Shown: positions 53,110 through 64,000 of the stretch, in pieces | Layout: each line of letters begins with the position of its first letter | Numbering within the stretch: the first letter of the stretch is position 1 | Assembly (NCBI RefSeq): GCF_026339995.1 | Contig: NZ_JAPEPT010000006.1 | Coordinates: 396,001 to 460,000, forward strand | DNA: 64,000 nt | From: Streptomyces sp. NBC_01481 | GTDB lineage: Bacteria > Actinomycetota > Actinomycetes > Streptomycetales > Streptomycetaceae | Direction: 5' to 3' | Position numbers and translations under genes: made by a program | Notes under the pieces: generated by a model | What the model saw: only the letters and a program-made list of their open reading frames with translations | Told to the model about the DNA's origin: nothing | Databases searched by the model: none

Positions 53110-53583
53110 TCACTGGCTGTTGGTGCCGAAGTCCTCGGGCGAGATCTGATCGAGGAACTCGCGGAACTTCTCCACCTCGTCCTCCTGCTCGTCCGGGATG
53201 GCAATTCCCGCGTCGTCGAGGACCCCGTCGCTGCCGTAGATCGGCGTACCCGTGCGCAGGGCCAGCGCTATGGCGTCGGACGGTCTCGCGCTCACCTCGA
53301 CTCCACTGGCGAAGACCAGCTCCGCGTAGAAGACCCCTTCGCGCAGGTCAGTGATGCGCACCTCGGTGAGCTCCTGGCCCACCGCCTCCAGCACATCCTT
53401 GAAGAGGTCATGCGTCAGCGGCCTCGCCGGAGCCATGCCCTGCTGGGCAAAGGCAATGGCGGTGGCCTCCCCGGGACCGATCCAGATGGGGAGGTACCGG
53501 TCGCCTCCCACTTCACGCAGGAGCACGATCGGTTGGTTCGAGGGCATTTCGACCCGGACACCCACAACGTCGAGCTCGTTCAC
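53110..53583 (-). CDS. DUF151 bifunctional nuclease-family protein
   Basis: A 157-residue protein: MNELDVVGVRVEMPSNQPIVLLRE, LPIWIGPGEATAIAFAQQG, VEVSARPSDAIALALRTGTPIY. This is the DUF151 (bifunctional nuclease) domain. The acidic tail (DEQEDEVEKFREFLDQI) is typical. Genes of this family sit next to MerR/FHA genes in many actinobacteria. Biochemical role uncertain. Confidence 0.92.
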   Translation of the reverse strand: MNELDVVGVRVEMPSNQPIVLLREVGGDRYLPIWIGPGEATAIAFAQQGMAPARPLTHDLFKDVLEAVGQELTEVRITDLREGVFYAELVFASGVEVSARPSDAIALALRTGTPIYGSDGVLDDAGIAIPDEQEDEVEKFREFLDQISPEDFGTNSQ

Positions 53584-53636
53584 ACAGCAACCCTAGGACG
53601 TGCCCGACCGGTTTGGGTAGTCGGGCTCTCCCATGA

Positions 53637-54380
53637 TCAGTGCAGCCGGACCCCGAGAGCCGTCTGTACGAGGGCCGCATGCAGCCGTACAGACAGGGCA
53701 GCGAGCTCTTTTATGGTCGCCTCGGCATGCGCCCTGGTCTGCGGATTACGGTGCCGCCGCAAGGGTGCAACGACCTGCTCGACCAGGCTCGCCTCACGGT
53801 CCGCGGCGGCTTTCATCGCCCGCAGATGACGCGGCTCCAGCCCGAATCTCCCCAGGTCCGCGACCAGCTTGGCCACGGTCACCGACTCGGCGTCGTAAGC
53901 GCCGTCATCGCCCTGCGCCAGCAGGCCGTACGACTCCCACTCGGCCAGGTCCGCCTCGCCCACGTCAGCGGCCGCGAGGAGCTCGGCACGCCCCAGCCGC
54001 GCGGCCGTCGGCCGGTCGGCGACGGCTTCCCACGGGCCGTCGAACAGTTCCCGCTGCGGGCCCTGCGCGGGCAGCTGAACGTGCTCACCGCGCCCCAGGG
54101 CGTCGAGATGCTCACGGATGACCTTCAGCGGAAGGTAGTGATCCCGCTGCATCCGCAGCACCTGCGCCAGCCGCTCCAGGTCCTCGGGGCTGAACTTGCG
54201 GTACCCGGACGGTGTCCGCCGCGGCTCGACCAGCCCTTCGGACTCCAGAAAACGGATCTTGGAGATGGTCACTTCGGGAAACTCGTCGCGCAGCCGGCTG
54301 AGCACCGTACCGATGCTCATCAGCCTCTCGCCCGCGGTGGCGGTGCCGTGCCCGGCACCGCCCGTCGGTGTTCGCAGCAT
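53637..54380 (-). CDS. ftsR: FtsR-like MerR regulator
   Basis: A 247-residue MerR-type regulator: IGTVLSRLRDEFPEVTISKIRFLESEGLVEPRRTPSGYRKFSPEDLERL at residues 23-71, then a coiled linker and a second winged region (LLAAADVGEADLAEWESYGLL). It is the neighbour of a GarA-like gene, as in corynebacteria where FtsR activates ftsZ expression; that function is inferred from similarity and order. ATG 54380 is used; MSIGTV (54320) is an alternative. Confidence 0.87.
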   Translation of the reverse strand: MLRTPTGGAGHGTATAGERLMSIGTVLSRLRDEFPEVTISKIRFLESEGLVEPRRTPSGYRKFSPEDLERLAQVLRMQRDHYLPLKVIREHLDALGRGEHVQLPAQGPQRELFDGPWEAVADRPTAARLGRAELLAAADVGEADLAEWESYGLLAQGDDGAYDAESVTVAKLVADLGRFGLEPRHLRAMKAAADREASLVEQVVAPLRRHRNPQTRAHAEATIKELAALSVRLHAALVQTALGVRLH

Positions 54381-54422
54381 GTACCTTCCCTGTGGTCCCC
54401 CCGGACGGAGTCCGGGGGAGGG

Positions 54423-55262
54423 TTACACGCCCCGCTGGCTCGCGTAGAAGACCAGCCGGTACTTGCCGATCTGGACCTCGTCACCGCTCGACAGGACGAC
54501 GGAGTCGATCCGCTCGCGGTTGACGTACGTGCCGTTGAGGCTGCCGACGTCCGCGACGCTGAAGCGGCCGTCCGGTCCCCGGCGGAACTCCACATGACGC
54601 CGCGAGACGGTCACGTCGTCGAGGAAGATGTCGCTCTGCGGGTGACGGCCGGCCGTGGTCAGCTCGCCGTCCAGCAGGAAGCGGCTTCCGGAGTTCGGAC
54701 CGCGGCGCACCACCAGGAGCGCCGAGCCGAGCGGCAGCGCGTCGACGGCGGCCTGGGCCTCGGGAGAGAGCGACGGAATCTGCGTCTGCCCCGTCACCTC
54801 CGAGTCGTACGCCTCAAGGCCGGAGATGGAGATCGTCGAGGTCGTCTCCGAAGCACGCTCGGCGGGCGCCCCGCCACGCAGCGGCGCACCGCAGTTGGAG
54901 CAGAACCGGCTGGCCTCGGCATTGCGGTGCCCGCACCTCGTACAAACCAAGGCCGACATGGACGGATCCTCCTGCCGCGGCTGCCCCGCGTGGGGATTGG
55001 TTGAGTACGGGTCCGTGGCAAACCCTCCACCCGTACTTGAGGTTGATGGTTCCCCGAAACCTATGCGGCCGGAACCGGCAGGGTCAACAGACGACGCGCC
55101 CTGACCGCCCGAAATGTCACCGCCCGGACCAGCGACCTCATCCCGGAAGAGCGGCCTCTCAGCGCCCTGCTCCTCACTCTGGCCATGGCGCGGCGCGCGA
55201 TGCCGGGCGTTGCCACCGTCCTCGCGTGCGCTCTTGCCGAACAACTTCCCAAACAACTTCAC
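54423..55262 (-). CDS. garA: GarA/OdhI-like FHA protein with zinc ribbon
   Basis: A 279-residue protein. Residues 1-100 are a disordered Gly/Pro-rich leader; CTRCGHRNAEASRFCSNCG near 107-125 is a zinc ribbon; SETTSTIS near 138-145 matches the Ser/Thr-kinase phosphorylation site of GarA/OdhI; the FHA domain (TTAGRHPQSDIFLDDVTVSRRHVEF, SLNGTYVNRERID) completes it. Phosphorylated GarA controls 2-oxoglutarate metabolism in relatives. The zinc ribbon and leader are additions relative to the ~160-residue mycobacterial protein. An internal ATG (MSALVC, residue 101) could give a shorter form. Confidence 0.9.
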   Translation of the reverse strand: MKLFGKLFGKSAREDGGNARHRAPRHGQSEEQGAERPLFRDEVAGPGGDISGGQGASSVDPAGSGRIGFGEPSTSSTGGGFATDPYSTNPHAGQPRQEDPSMSALVCTRCGHRNAEASRFCSNCGAPLRGGAPAERASETTSTISISGLEAYDSEVTGQTQIPSLSPEAQAAVDALPLGSALLVVRRGPNSGSRFLLDGELTTAGRHPQSDIFLDDVTVSRRHVEFRRGPDGRFSVADVGSLNGTYVNRERIDSVVLSSGDEVQIGKYRLVFYASQRGV

Positions 55263-55452
55263 GGGCGATTCCCCTTGACCGAAATAGACCCGCCCGTGGG
55301 GCAGGACGAACCCTCAATGATCAGACCTGCCGACCCGGACATCCTCACAACGTCCGTGACCACCAGACAGTTTCCACCACGCGGCACGCTTGTGATGTGC
55401 CGACCCCCCGCAAGCTCATGCCCTGGTCCGCCGGACCCCATGCACCCCCGCC

Positions 55453-56397
55453 TCACTGCGCCGACGACCGAGCGTAGTCAGGCCGCTTCGCGGGTCGCAA
55501 GGCATCCACGACGATCTTCTGCGAGCGCGCCACCGTGGCGGTGGCCTGCTCCTTCTCCAGTGTCTGGACCACGCCGCCCGGGATGTTCAGGGCGGGCTCC
55601 AGATCCTGCGGCTTGCCGATGACCTCGAACCGGTACGGGGCCTTGACCGGTTTGCCGTCCACCTCGATGTCGGCGCCGGTTCCCGTGAAGTAGGTGTCCG
55701 CGACGACCCGGATGTCGTTGACCTGGATCGCTTCCGCGCCCGCCGCGCGCAGTTCCTGGATCGCGTCGAGCAGCATGTCCGACTCCACCGTGCCGGACGG
55801 GTCCTGGACGGTGAGCGTGATGCCCGGACCCTGCGCGGCGACCGTACCGGCGAGGATGCCGAGTTGCTGCTCCTTCTGCACGGTCTGTTTGCGAGCCTCT
55901 TCGGCCTGGTCGGAGCTGTTTTCCAGCTCGGTGCGCTGGTCCTCCAGACGCTGTTTCTCGTCCTCGAGCCGCTGCGTGCGGTTGTCGAGCTCGTCGAGGA
56001 TGCGCACCAGGTCCTCCTGGCGCGCACCGCGCAGCGCGCTGTTGTCGCTGTTGGAGCGGACCTGGATGGCGAGGCCCAGACCGAGGACGAACAGCAGGAG
56101 GGCGACGATGAGTTGAGCGCGGCTGACCCGCGGGGGCCACAGCACCGCGACAAGCCGCTGCCGACCGGTCTGCTGCGCGGGCTCGGGCTCTTCGACCTCG
56201 GGCTGCTCCGGGTGGGCCTGTTCTGGGCGGGGCTGATCCGGCTCGGGCTGTTCCGGCTCGGGCTGTTCCGGCTGCTGCGGCCGGGTCTGTTCCGGCTCAG
56301 CGTTCCCGGAACCGGTGTCGGCGGCCGGCGGCGTCACCGACTCCGGCACCTCGCCCTTGGGGTGCTCTTCGCCGTGGGGATTCTCTTCGCTTTTCAT
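55453..56397 (-). CDS. DUF881 membrane-anchored protein
   Basis: A 314-residue protein starting at ATG 56397 (MKSEEN). A Pro/Glu/Gln-rich tail (residues ~25-70), one transmembrane helix (LIVALLLFVLGLGLAIQV), a coiled coil (LDELDNRTQRLEDEKQRLEDQRTELEN) and a DUF881 domain (PGITLTVQDPSGTVESDMLLDAIQELRAAGAEAIQVND). DUF881 genes flank sbp in actinobacteria and Firmicutes and are linked to division. Role unknown; it is the second of two here. Confidence 0.88.
   Translation of the reverse strand: MKSEENPHGEEHPKGEVPESVTPPAADTGSGNAEPEQTRPQQPEQPEPEQPEPDQPRPEQAHPEQPEVEEPEPAQQTGRQRLVAVLWPPRVSRAQLIVALLLFVLGLGLAIQVRSNSDNSALRGARQEDLVRILDELDNRTQRLEDEKQRLEDQRTELENSSDQAEEARKQTVQKEQQLGILAGTVAAQGPGITLTVQDPSGTVESDMLLDAIQELRAAGAEAIQVNDIRVVADTYFTGTGADIEVDGKPVKAPYRFEVIGKPQDLEPALNIPGGVVQTLEKEQATATVARSQKIVVDALRPAKRPDYARSSAQ
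56180..56300. repeat. Low-complexity Pro/Glu/Gln repeat inside DUF881 gene
   Basis: Imperfect ~15-nt units related to GGCTCGGGCTGTTCC repeat several times and encode (E/Q)PEQPEPDQ-like text in the cytoplasmic tail. Likely variable in length between strains. Confidence 0.6.
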
Positions 56398-56402
56398 CGG
56401 CC

Positions 56403-56735
56403 TCACGCCCGGAACACGTGCCGGCGGATCGCGGCAGCGTTGGAGAAGATCCGGATACCGAGCACGACCACCACACCCGTCGACAGCTGGGCGCCCACGC
56501 CCAACTTGTCGCCCAGGAACACGATCAGCGCTGCCACCACCACGTTCGACAGGAAGGAGACGACGAAGACCTTGTCGACGAAAATTCCGTCGAGCATGGC
56601 CCGCAGGCCACCGAAGACCGCGTCGAGAGCCGCGACGACGGCGATCGGCAGATAGGGCTCGACCACCGCCGGCACTTCGGGCCGGACCAACAGTCCGACC
56701 ACGACTCCGACGACGAGGCCCAGTACGGCGATCAC
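56403..56735 (-). CDS. sbp: Small basic membrane protein (Sbp, DUF1290)
   Basis: A 110-residue hydrophobic protein: MIAVLGLVVGVVVGLLVRPEVPA, PIAVVAALDAVFGGLRAMLDG, three predicted helices and a basic end. It lies between two DUF881 genes and overlaps the upstream one by 4 bp, the standard actinobacterial arrangement. Function unknown; thought to be membrane- or division-associated. Confidence 0.92.
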   Translation of the reverse strand: MIAVLGLVVGVVVGLLVRPEVPAVVEPYLPIAVVAALDAVFGGLRAMLDGIFVDKVFVVSFLSNVVVAALIVFLGDKLGVGAQLSTGVVVVLGIRIFSNAAAIRRHVFRA

Positions 56736-57661
56736 GATGTGCCCTTCCCTGTGTCAGCCGTGCCCTGCCCGTTGCCCTTCCCGGCGTCGGCGGTCTTCGG
56801 CTCTGCTGTACGTACGATCAAGCTCGGCGCCGCCGGCAGGCGCACCTTCTCCTCGGTGGAGATGCTGGTGCGGATACCGAAGTTCTCCTGCAACGCGTGC
56901 AGATACTGCCCGTCGGCACTGTCCTGGAACGCGGTGCTCAACTTCTTCCCGTCCCCCACCGCGAGCACCGTGTACGGCGGCACCAGCGGCTTGTTGTCGA
57001 CCAGTATGGCGTCGCCCGCCGCGCGGATCGCCGACAGGGCCGTCAGCCGCTGCCCGTTGATCGCGACGGCCTCAGCGCCCGACTCCCAGAGCCCGTTGAC
57101 GATCCGCTGCATGTCCCGGTCACGCACCCGGCCCGTGTCGTTGAAGCCGCTGCTCTCCCGCGGCCCGCCGCCACCCTGATCGGTGTCTTTCGCGTCGTCG
57201 ACGACGAGCTTGACCCCCGGCCCCTCCACCTCTGTGGCACCGGAGAGCAGTGCGACGAGTTCTGCCTGTTCCCCGCCCTGCGTCTTGAGGGCCTTGCGCT
57301 GCCGGTTCCCCACCTCGTCGCGGAGCGTGTCGACACTCCGCTCCAGCGCGTCGGCGTCCGCGGTCTCCGCGTCGATCCGGTCGATGAGCTCCTCGCGCTC
57401 CTTCGCCACCACCGGTGCCGATATCCGCGCCTCGGCCGCTCCCACGGTCACGACGAGCGCGGCCAGCACCAGGCCGGCCGCGAGTCCGAGCTTGGCACGC
57501 AGCGTACGGGGAAGACCCCCGCCCTCGGCCTCCCTGCGGGCCGCCGCCTCCGCGTATCCGTCGTCGAGGCTGTGCTCCATGACGTTCGTCAGCAGCGACA
57601 TGGACGCATCGGGACGTGCGGGTGGAGAGCCGGTGCTCCGAACGGGGGGCTGCTGCGACAT
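56732..57661 (-). CDS. DUF881 membrane-anchored protein
   Basis: A 309-residue protein starting at ATG 57661 (MSQQPP; an in-frame ATG 3 codons earlier also exists). One transmembrane helix (LGLAAGLVLAALVVTVGAAEA), a coiled coil and a DUF881 domain (GPGVKLVVDDAKD, NGLWESGAEAVAINGQRLTALSAIR). First gene of the DUF881-sbp-DUF881 operon; ATGA overlap with sbp. Confidence 0.88.
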   Translation of the reverse strand: MSQQPPVRSTGSPPARPDASMSLLTNVMEHSLDDGYAEAAARREAEGGGLPRTLRAKLGLAAGLVLAALVVTVGAAEARISAPVVAKEREELIDRIDAETADADALERSVDTLRDEVGNRQRKALKTQGGEQAELVALLSGATEVEGPGVKLVVDDAKDTDQGGGGPRESSGFNDTGRVRDRDMQRIVNGLWESGAEAVAINGQRLTALSAIRAAGDAILVDNKPLVPPYTVLAVGDGKKLSTAFQDSADGQYLHALQENFGIRTSISTEEKVRLPAAPSLIVRTAEPKTADAGKGNGQGTADTGKGTS

Positions 57662-57758
57662 GTCGCACATCGTCGCACGTCGCAGGTGTTACCGCCGAAT
57701 GGCCCCACCGGTGCGCCGGAAGCCGTCCGCGGACAACTCCCGGCACACCCGTCACACG

Positions 57759-60254
57759 TCAGTGACCTGCGCTGTCCACAACGGCGGACCATTCGTCGAG
57801 GAGCGCCTGCGCCGAAGCGTCGTCCGGCCCCTCTGCCCACAAATGAGTGACGGCCTCCGCGGGGTCGGGAAGGACCATCACCCAACGGCCGTCGGCCTCA
57901 ACCACACGTACCCCGTCGGTCGTGTCGACATGCCGGTCACCGGCAGCCTCCACGACGCGTCGCATCACCAGCCCCTTGACCGCCCAAGGAGTCGCCAGAT
58001 CGCGCCGCAGCACATGCGCCCGCGGGATGCGGGCATCGATCTGGCTCAGCGTGAGCTGCGTACGGGCCACGAGCCCGACCAGCCGTACCAGAGCCGCAGA
58101 GCCGTCGAAGACGCTGCTGAACTCCGGAATGATGAAGGCGCCCCGGCCGTCACCACCGAAGATCGTGGTCTCCTCGCGCCCGACACGCGTCAGATCGTCG
58201 GGCGAGGTGGTCGTCCACTCCACCTGCGTGCCGTGATACGCGGCGACCTGCTCGGCGATCCGCGTGGTGGTCACGGGAAGCGCCACCCGCCCACTGCGCC
58301 GCTCCGCCGCCACCAGGTCGAGCAGCACAAGCAGCGCGCGGTCGTCCTCGATGATGCGCCCGCGTTCGTCGACCAGCGACAGCCGCTCACCGACGGGGTC
58401 GAAACGCACCCCGAAGGCCGCCCGGGCCGAGGCCACGATCTCGCCCAGCCGCACCAGTCCGGACCGTCGGGTGTCCGCTGACTCCGTCGGCCTCGATTCG
58501 TCCAGCCCGGGGTTGATGACCAGGGCGTCCACGCCGAGCCGTCCGAGAAGGCTCGGCAGAACCAGCCCGGCGCTGCCGTTGGACGCGTCGATGACGACCT
58601 TGAGACCCGACTCGGCGATGCCGGAGGTGTCGACATTGCGCAGCAGGGATCCGGTGTACGAGTCGAAGACGCTGGACGGGAAGTGCAGATCCCCGATCTC
58701 GCCGGGGAACGCCCGCCGGTACTCCTGGCGCGCGTACACCCGGTCCAGCTTCCGCTGACCGGCCTGCGAGAGGTCCGCGCCGCGCTCGTCGAAGAACATG
58801 ATGTCGACGGAGTCCGGCACACCGGGAGACGTACGGATCATGATGCCGCCGGCACTGCCGCGGGCGGTCTGCTGCCGCGCCACGGGCAGCGGCACGTTCT
58901 CCAGGTCGCGTACGTCGATGGCGCTGGCCTGCAGGGCGGAGATGACGGCCCGCTTGAGCGCACGGGCGCCCCGGGAGTGGTCACGCGCCGTGGTGACCGT
59001 CGCCCCCTTCTTGAGGGTGGTGGCATACGCACCGGCCAGCCGCACGGCCAGTTCGGGCGTGATCTCGACGTTGAGGATTCCGGACACTCCGCGGGCCCCG
59101 AAGAGATGCGCCTGGCCCCGCGACTCCCAGATGACCGAGGTGTTGACGAAGGCGCCGGCCTCGATGGTCTTGAACGGGTAGACCCGGACATTGCCCTGGA
59201 TAATCGATTCTTCGCCGACAAGGCACTCGTCGCCGATGACCGCGCCGTCCTCGATACGTGCGGCACGCATGATGTCGGTGTTCTTACCGATCACGCAGCC
59301 GCGGAGGTTGCAGTGCTCACCGATGTACACGTTGTCGTGGATCACGGCCTTATGGAGAAAGGCACCGCTCTTGACGACGACATTGGACCCGACGACGGTG
59401 TGCTCGCGGATCTCGACATCGGCCTCGACCTTGGCGTAGTCGCCGATATACAGCGGACCGCGCAGCACGGCGTCCGGATGGACTTCCGCACCTTCGGCCA
59501 CCCACACACCGGGAGAGATCTCGAACCCGTCGAGTTCCACATCGACCTTGCCCTCGAGGACATCGGCCTGGGCCTTCACATAGCTCTCGTGGGTGCCCAC
59601 GTCCTCCCAGTAGCCCTCGGCGATATAGCCGTAGATCGGCTTGCCTTCCTTCATGAGCTGCGGGAACACATCTCCGGACCAGTCCACGGGAACATCGGCC
59701 TCGACATAGTCGAAGACCTCCGGCTCCATCACATAGATGCCCGTATTCACCGTGTCCGAGAAAACCTGTCCCCAGGTCGGCTTCTCGAGGAAGCGCTCGA
59801 CCTTTCCTTCTTCGTCCACGATGGTGATACCGAATTCGAGAGGGTTCGGCACTCGCGTCAGGCACACCGTGACCAGTGCGCCCTTCTCCTTGTGGAAGGA
59901 GATCAGGTCGCTCAGGTCAAAGTCGGTGAGCGCATCACCTGAGATGACGAGAAACGCGTCGTCCTTCAGCGCTTCCTCGGCATTCTTCACGCTCCCCGCA
60001 GTGCCGAGTGGCTTCTCCTCATTGGCATAGGTGAGCTCCATCCCGAGCTCTTCGCCGTCACCGAAGTAGTTCTTGACGAGTGAGGCGAGAAACTGCACGG
60101 TTACGACGGTCTCATTGAGCCCATGCCGCTTGAGCAGGCGCAGCACATGCTCCATGATCGGCCGGTTGGCCACTGGCAGGAGCGGCTTGGGCATGCTCGA
60201 GGTCATTGGGCGAAGTCGGGTACCTTCGCCACCGGCCATCACGACGGCCTTCAT
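57759..60254 (-). CDS. Mannose-1-phosphate guanylyltransferase / phosphomannomutase-like fusion
   Basis: An 831-residue two-part enzyme. Residues 1-235 are a sugar nucleotidyltransferase (VVMAGGEGTRLRPMTSSMPKPLLPV, with DALTDFDL as metal site). Residues ~250-380 are left-handed beta-helix repeats (GDYAKVEADVEIREHTVVGSNVVV). The rest is a phosphohexomutase-like region, but the active-site TASHNP motif reads MIRTSPGVP and the metal loop is not clear, so the mutase part is probably degenerate. It likely makes GDP-mannose for glycolipids or protein mannosylation; the exact sugar is not certain. Confidence 0.87.
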   Translation of the reverse strand: MKAVVMAGGEGTRLRPMTSSMPKPLLPVANRPIMEHVLRLLKRHGLNETVVTVQFLASLVKNYFGDGEELGMELTYANEEKPLGTAGSVKNAEEALKDDAFLVISGDALTDFDLSDLISFHKEKGALVTVCLTRVPNPLEFGITIVDEEGKVERFLEKPTWGQVFSDTVNTGIYVMEPEVFDYVEADVPVDWSGDVFPQLMKEGKPIYGYIAEGYWEDVGTHESYVKAQADVLEGKVDVELDGFEISPGVWVAEGAEVHPDAVLRGPLYIGDYAKVEADVEIREHTVVGSNVVVKSGAFLHKAVIHDNVYIGEHCNLRGCVIGKNTDIMRAARIEDGAVIGDECLVGEESIIQGNVRVYPFKTIEAGAFVNTSVIWESRGQAHLFGARGVSGILNVEITPELAVRLAGAYATTLKKGATVTTARDHSRGARALKRAVISALQASAIDVRDLENVPLPVARQQTARGSAGGIMIRTSPGVPDSVDIMFFDERGADLSQAGQRKLDRVYARQEYRRAFPGEIGDLHFPSSVFDSYTGSLLRNVDTSGIAESGLKVVIDASNGSAGLVLPSLLGRLGVDALVINPGLDESRPTESADTRRSGLVRLGEIVASARAAFGVRFDPVGERLSLVDERGRIIEDDRALLVLLDLVAAERRSGRVALPVTTTRIAEQVAAYHGTQVEWTTTSPDDLTRVGREETTIFGGDGRGAFIIPEFSSVFDGSAALVRLVGLVARTQLTLSQIDARIPRAHVLRRDLATPWAVKGLVMRRVVEAAGDRHVDTTDGVRVVEADGRWVMVLPDPAEAVTHLWAEGPDDASAQALLDEWSAVVDSAGH

Positions 60255-60366
60255 GTCGGAAGCGTCCTCCTTGAAGAGACGACGGTCTAGCCGACTGGAC
60301 CCGTCAATGAGGCCCCTTTGGCGTCATGCACGGCCGGCAACACTGCTCGGCACGGCATCGACGAGG

Positions 60367-60975
60367 TCAATCGGCCACTGCATCCGCCTTGACGAGGCGG
60401 CGGACCTGGACCACGTAGAGGATCCCTGCCCACCAATACAGAGTTGTACCCCATACTGCGAACGCCCATCCGAAAATAGCAGCGAGTGACGCAAGCCACC
60501 CGTTTCCGTCACTCAGGAGCAGGAGGGGGAACGCGTACATGAGGTTGAACGTGGCCGCCTTGCCCAGGAAGTTGACCTGGGGCGGCGGATAGCCGTGACG
60601 GCGGAGGATTCCCACCATCACCAGCAGCATCAGTTCGCGCGCCAATAGGGCGGCGGTGAGCCAGATGGGCAGAATCTCGCGCCAGGTCAGCCCGACGAGG
60701 GTGGAGAGGATGTACAGCCGGTCGGCAGCCGGGTCGAGGAGCCGCCCCAGACTGCTGATCTGGTTCCAGCGCCGCGCAAGCTTGCCGTCGAGATAGTCAC
60801 TGACGCCGCTCAGCATCAGTACGAGCAAGGCCCAGCCATCGCTGTTGGGCCCCCCGAACTCGGGACGGAGAATCAGCCACAGGAAGAGCGGCACACCGGC
60901 GAGACGCGCCATGCTGAGGATGTTGGGGATGGTGAGCACCCGGTCCGTCTGGACGCGGGTCTCCTGGACCTCCAC
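60367..60975 (-). CDS. CDP-alcohol phosphatidyltransferase (cardiolipin-synthase type)
   Basis: A 202-residue membrane enzyme. The CDP-alcohol signature is complete: SDYLDGKLARRWNQISSLGRLLDPAADR, with the D-G-x2-A-R-x8-G-x3-D-x3-D spacing. About five hydrophobic segments. The S. coelicolor gene at this chromosomal position encodes a eukaryotic-type cardiolipin synthase, so the same role is likely; phosphatidylglycerophosphate synthase is the alternative. ATG 60975 (MEVQET). Confidence 0.88.
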   Translation of the reverse strand: MEVQETRVQTDRVLTIPNILSMARLAGVPLFLWLILRPEFGGPNSDGWALLVLMLSGVSDYLDGKLARRWNQISSLGRLLDPAADRLYILSTLVGLTWREILPIWLTAALLARELMLLVMVGILRRHGYPPPQVNFLGKAATFNLMYAFPLLLLSDGNGWLASLAAIFGWAFAVWGTTLYWWAGILYVVQVRRLVKADAVAD

Positions 60976-61087
60976 CCGGGGGCCTCCTGTGCGGAACGTT
61001 CCAATGATGCTCCCTGACCCTACCCCTCAGCCGCAGCCGCGGGATGCACAGGGGTAGAACGGCGGTATTGCCCCCTGAACGCAGAAA

Positions 61088-61113
61088 AGCCCCGCACCAG
61101 AAGGTGCGGGGCT
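61088..61113 (-). terminator. rRNA operon terminator
   Basis: On the minus strand AGCCCCGCACC, a 4-nt loop and GGTGCGGGGCT (61113 to 61088), followed by TTTTCTGC. It lies 13 bp downstream of the 5S gene. Confidence 0.88.
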
Positions 61114-61126
61114 CTCCCACAATAAT

Positions 61127-61246
61127 TGTTCGGCGGCGTCCTACTCTCCCACAGGGTCCCCCCTGCAGTACCATCGGCGCTGAAAGGCTTAGCTTCCGGG
61201 TTCGGAATGTAACCGGGCGTTTCCCTAACGCAATGACCACCGAAAC
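61127..61246 (-). rRNA. rrf: 5S ribosomal RNA
   Basis: On the minus strand it begins GTTTCGGTGGTCATTGCG and contains CCGAACCCGGAAGCTAAG and GAGAGTAGGACGCCGCC, the conserved actinobacterial 5S sequence of ~120 nt. It is 90 bp downstream of the 23S 3' end. Ends are approximate by a few bases. Confidence 0.95.
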
Positions 61247-61336
61247 ACTGTGAAGTTATCGATTCCGGAATCCCCCGGCCAATGGGGGGACTCGACAGTT
61301 CGTTACTTCAGAACTGACACAGTGGACGCGAGCAAC

Positions 61337-64000
<2,664 letters not shown>

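Noticed and set aside
61247..61336. tRNA gene between 23S and 5S rRNA
   Set aside because: The 90-bp spacer has no cloverleaf-like sequence or TTCGAATCC-type T-loop; actinobacterial 23S-5S spacers usually lack tRNAs.

Overview
The window is high-GC actinobacterial DNA, almost certainly Streptomyces. The evidence is strong G/C preference at codon third positions, rare TTA codons confined to a secondary-metabolism cluster, an LmbU-type regulator, actinobacterial division and envelope genes, and the 3' end of a Streptomyces-like rRNA operon. The left ~29.6 kb is the right-hand part of an actinomycin-type biosynthetic gene cluster; the remaining ~34 kb is mostly chromosomal housekeeping sequence.

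Region 1 (1-29566), actinomycin-type cluster. It opens inside an NRPS whose visible part is A(Val)-PCP-E. This is translationally coupled to a 4246-residue NRPS, C-A(Pro)-PCP-C-A(Gly)-MT-PCP-C-A(Val)-MT-PCP-TE. Specificity residues read from the A domains, plus the inserted N-methyltransferases, predict D-Val, Pro, sarcosine and N-Me-Val released by a thioesterase, as in the actinomycin pentapeptide lactone. Next come an unknown DUF6875-like gene, kynurenine formamidase, tryptophan 2,3-dioxygenase, kynureninase, a SAM methyltransferase and a cytochrome P450. These can turn Trp into the 4-methyl-3-hydroxyanthranilate chromophore precursor. A convergent arm carries a 3Fe-4S ferredoxin and an LmbU-like regulator. 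A TetR regulator diverges from a siderophore-interacting flavoprotein gene across a tandem operator-like repeat, followed by an ABC exporter pair and a UvrA-like protein, which are the known resistance genes of actinomycin producers. Three genes carry one early TTA codon each, suggesting bldA control. The genes expected to activate and carry the chromophore acid, an MbtH protein and the start of the first NRPS are absent and should lie upstream.

Region 2 (29567-47200), assorted genes. A 665-bp gap, with a possible decayed gene, marks the cluster edge. It is followed by a Rieske lipoprotein, an isochorismatase-fold protein without its usual catalytic residues, two FMN-binding split-barrel proteins, LysR, MocR and PadR regulators, three EamA exporters, a Clp-N protein, an SRPBCC protein, a PhzF-like enzyme, a CPBP membrane protein, a von Willebrand A protein, a GCS2-family ligase and two small actinobacterial proteins.

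Region 3 (47200-64000), conserved core. It holds gcvP under a tandem glycine riboswitch, a PRC-barrel protein, dinB, two MerR regulators flanking a DUF151 nuclease, a GarA-like FHA protein, a DUF881-Sbp-DUF881 set, a nucleotidyltransferase/phosphomannomutase-like fusion, a cardiolipin-synthase-type enzyme, and then 5S and most of 23S rRNA on the minus strand.

The most unusual features are the near-identical DNA blocks shared between NRPS modules, the sharp codon-usage mosaic across those modules, the three TTA codons and the tandem TetR operator. No CRISPR array, insertion sequence or tRNA was found. All functional calls come from reading motifs, not from searches.
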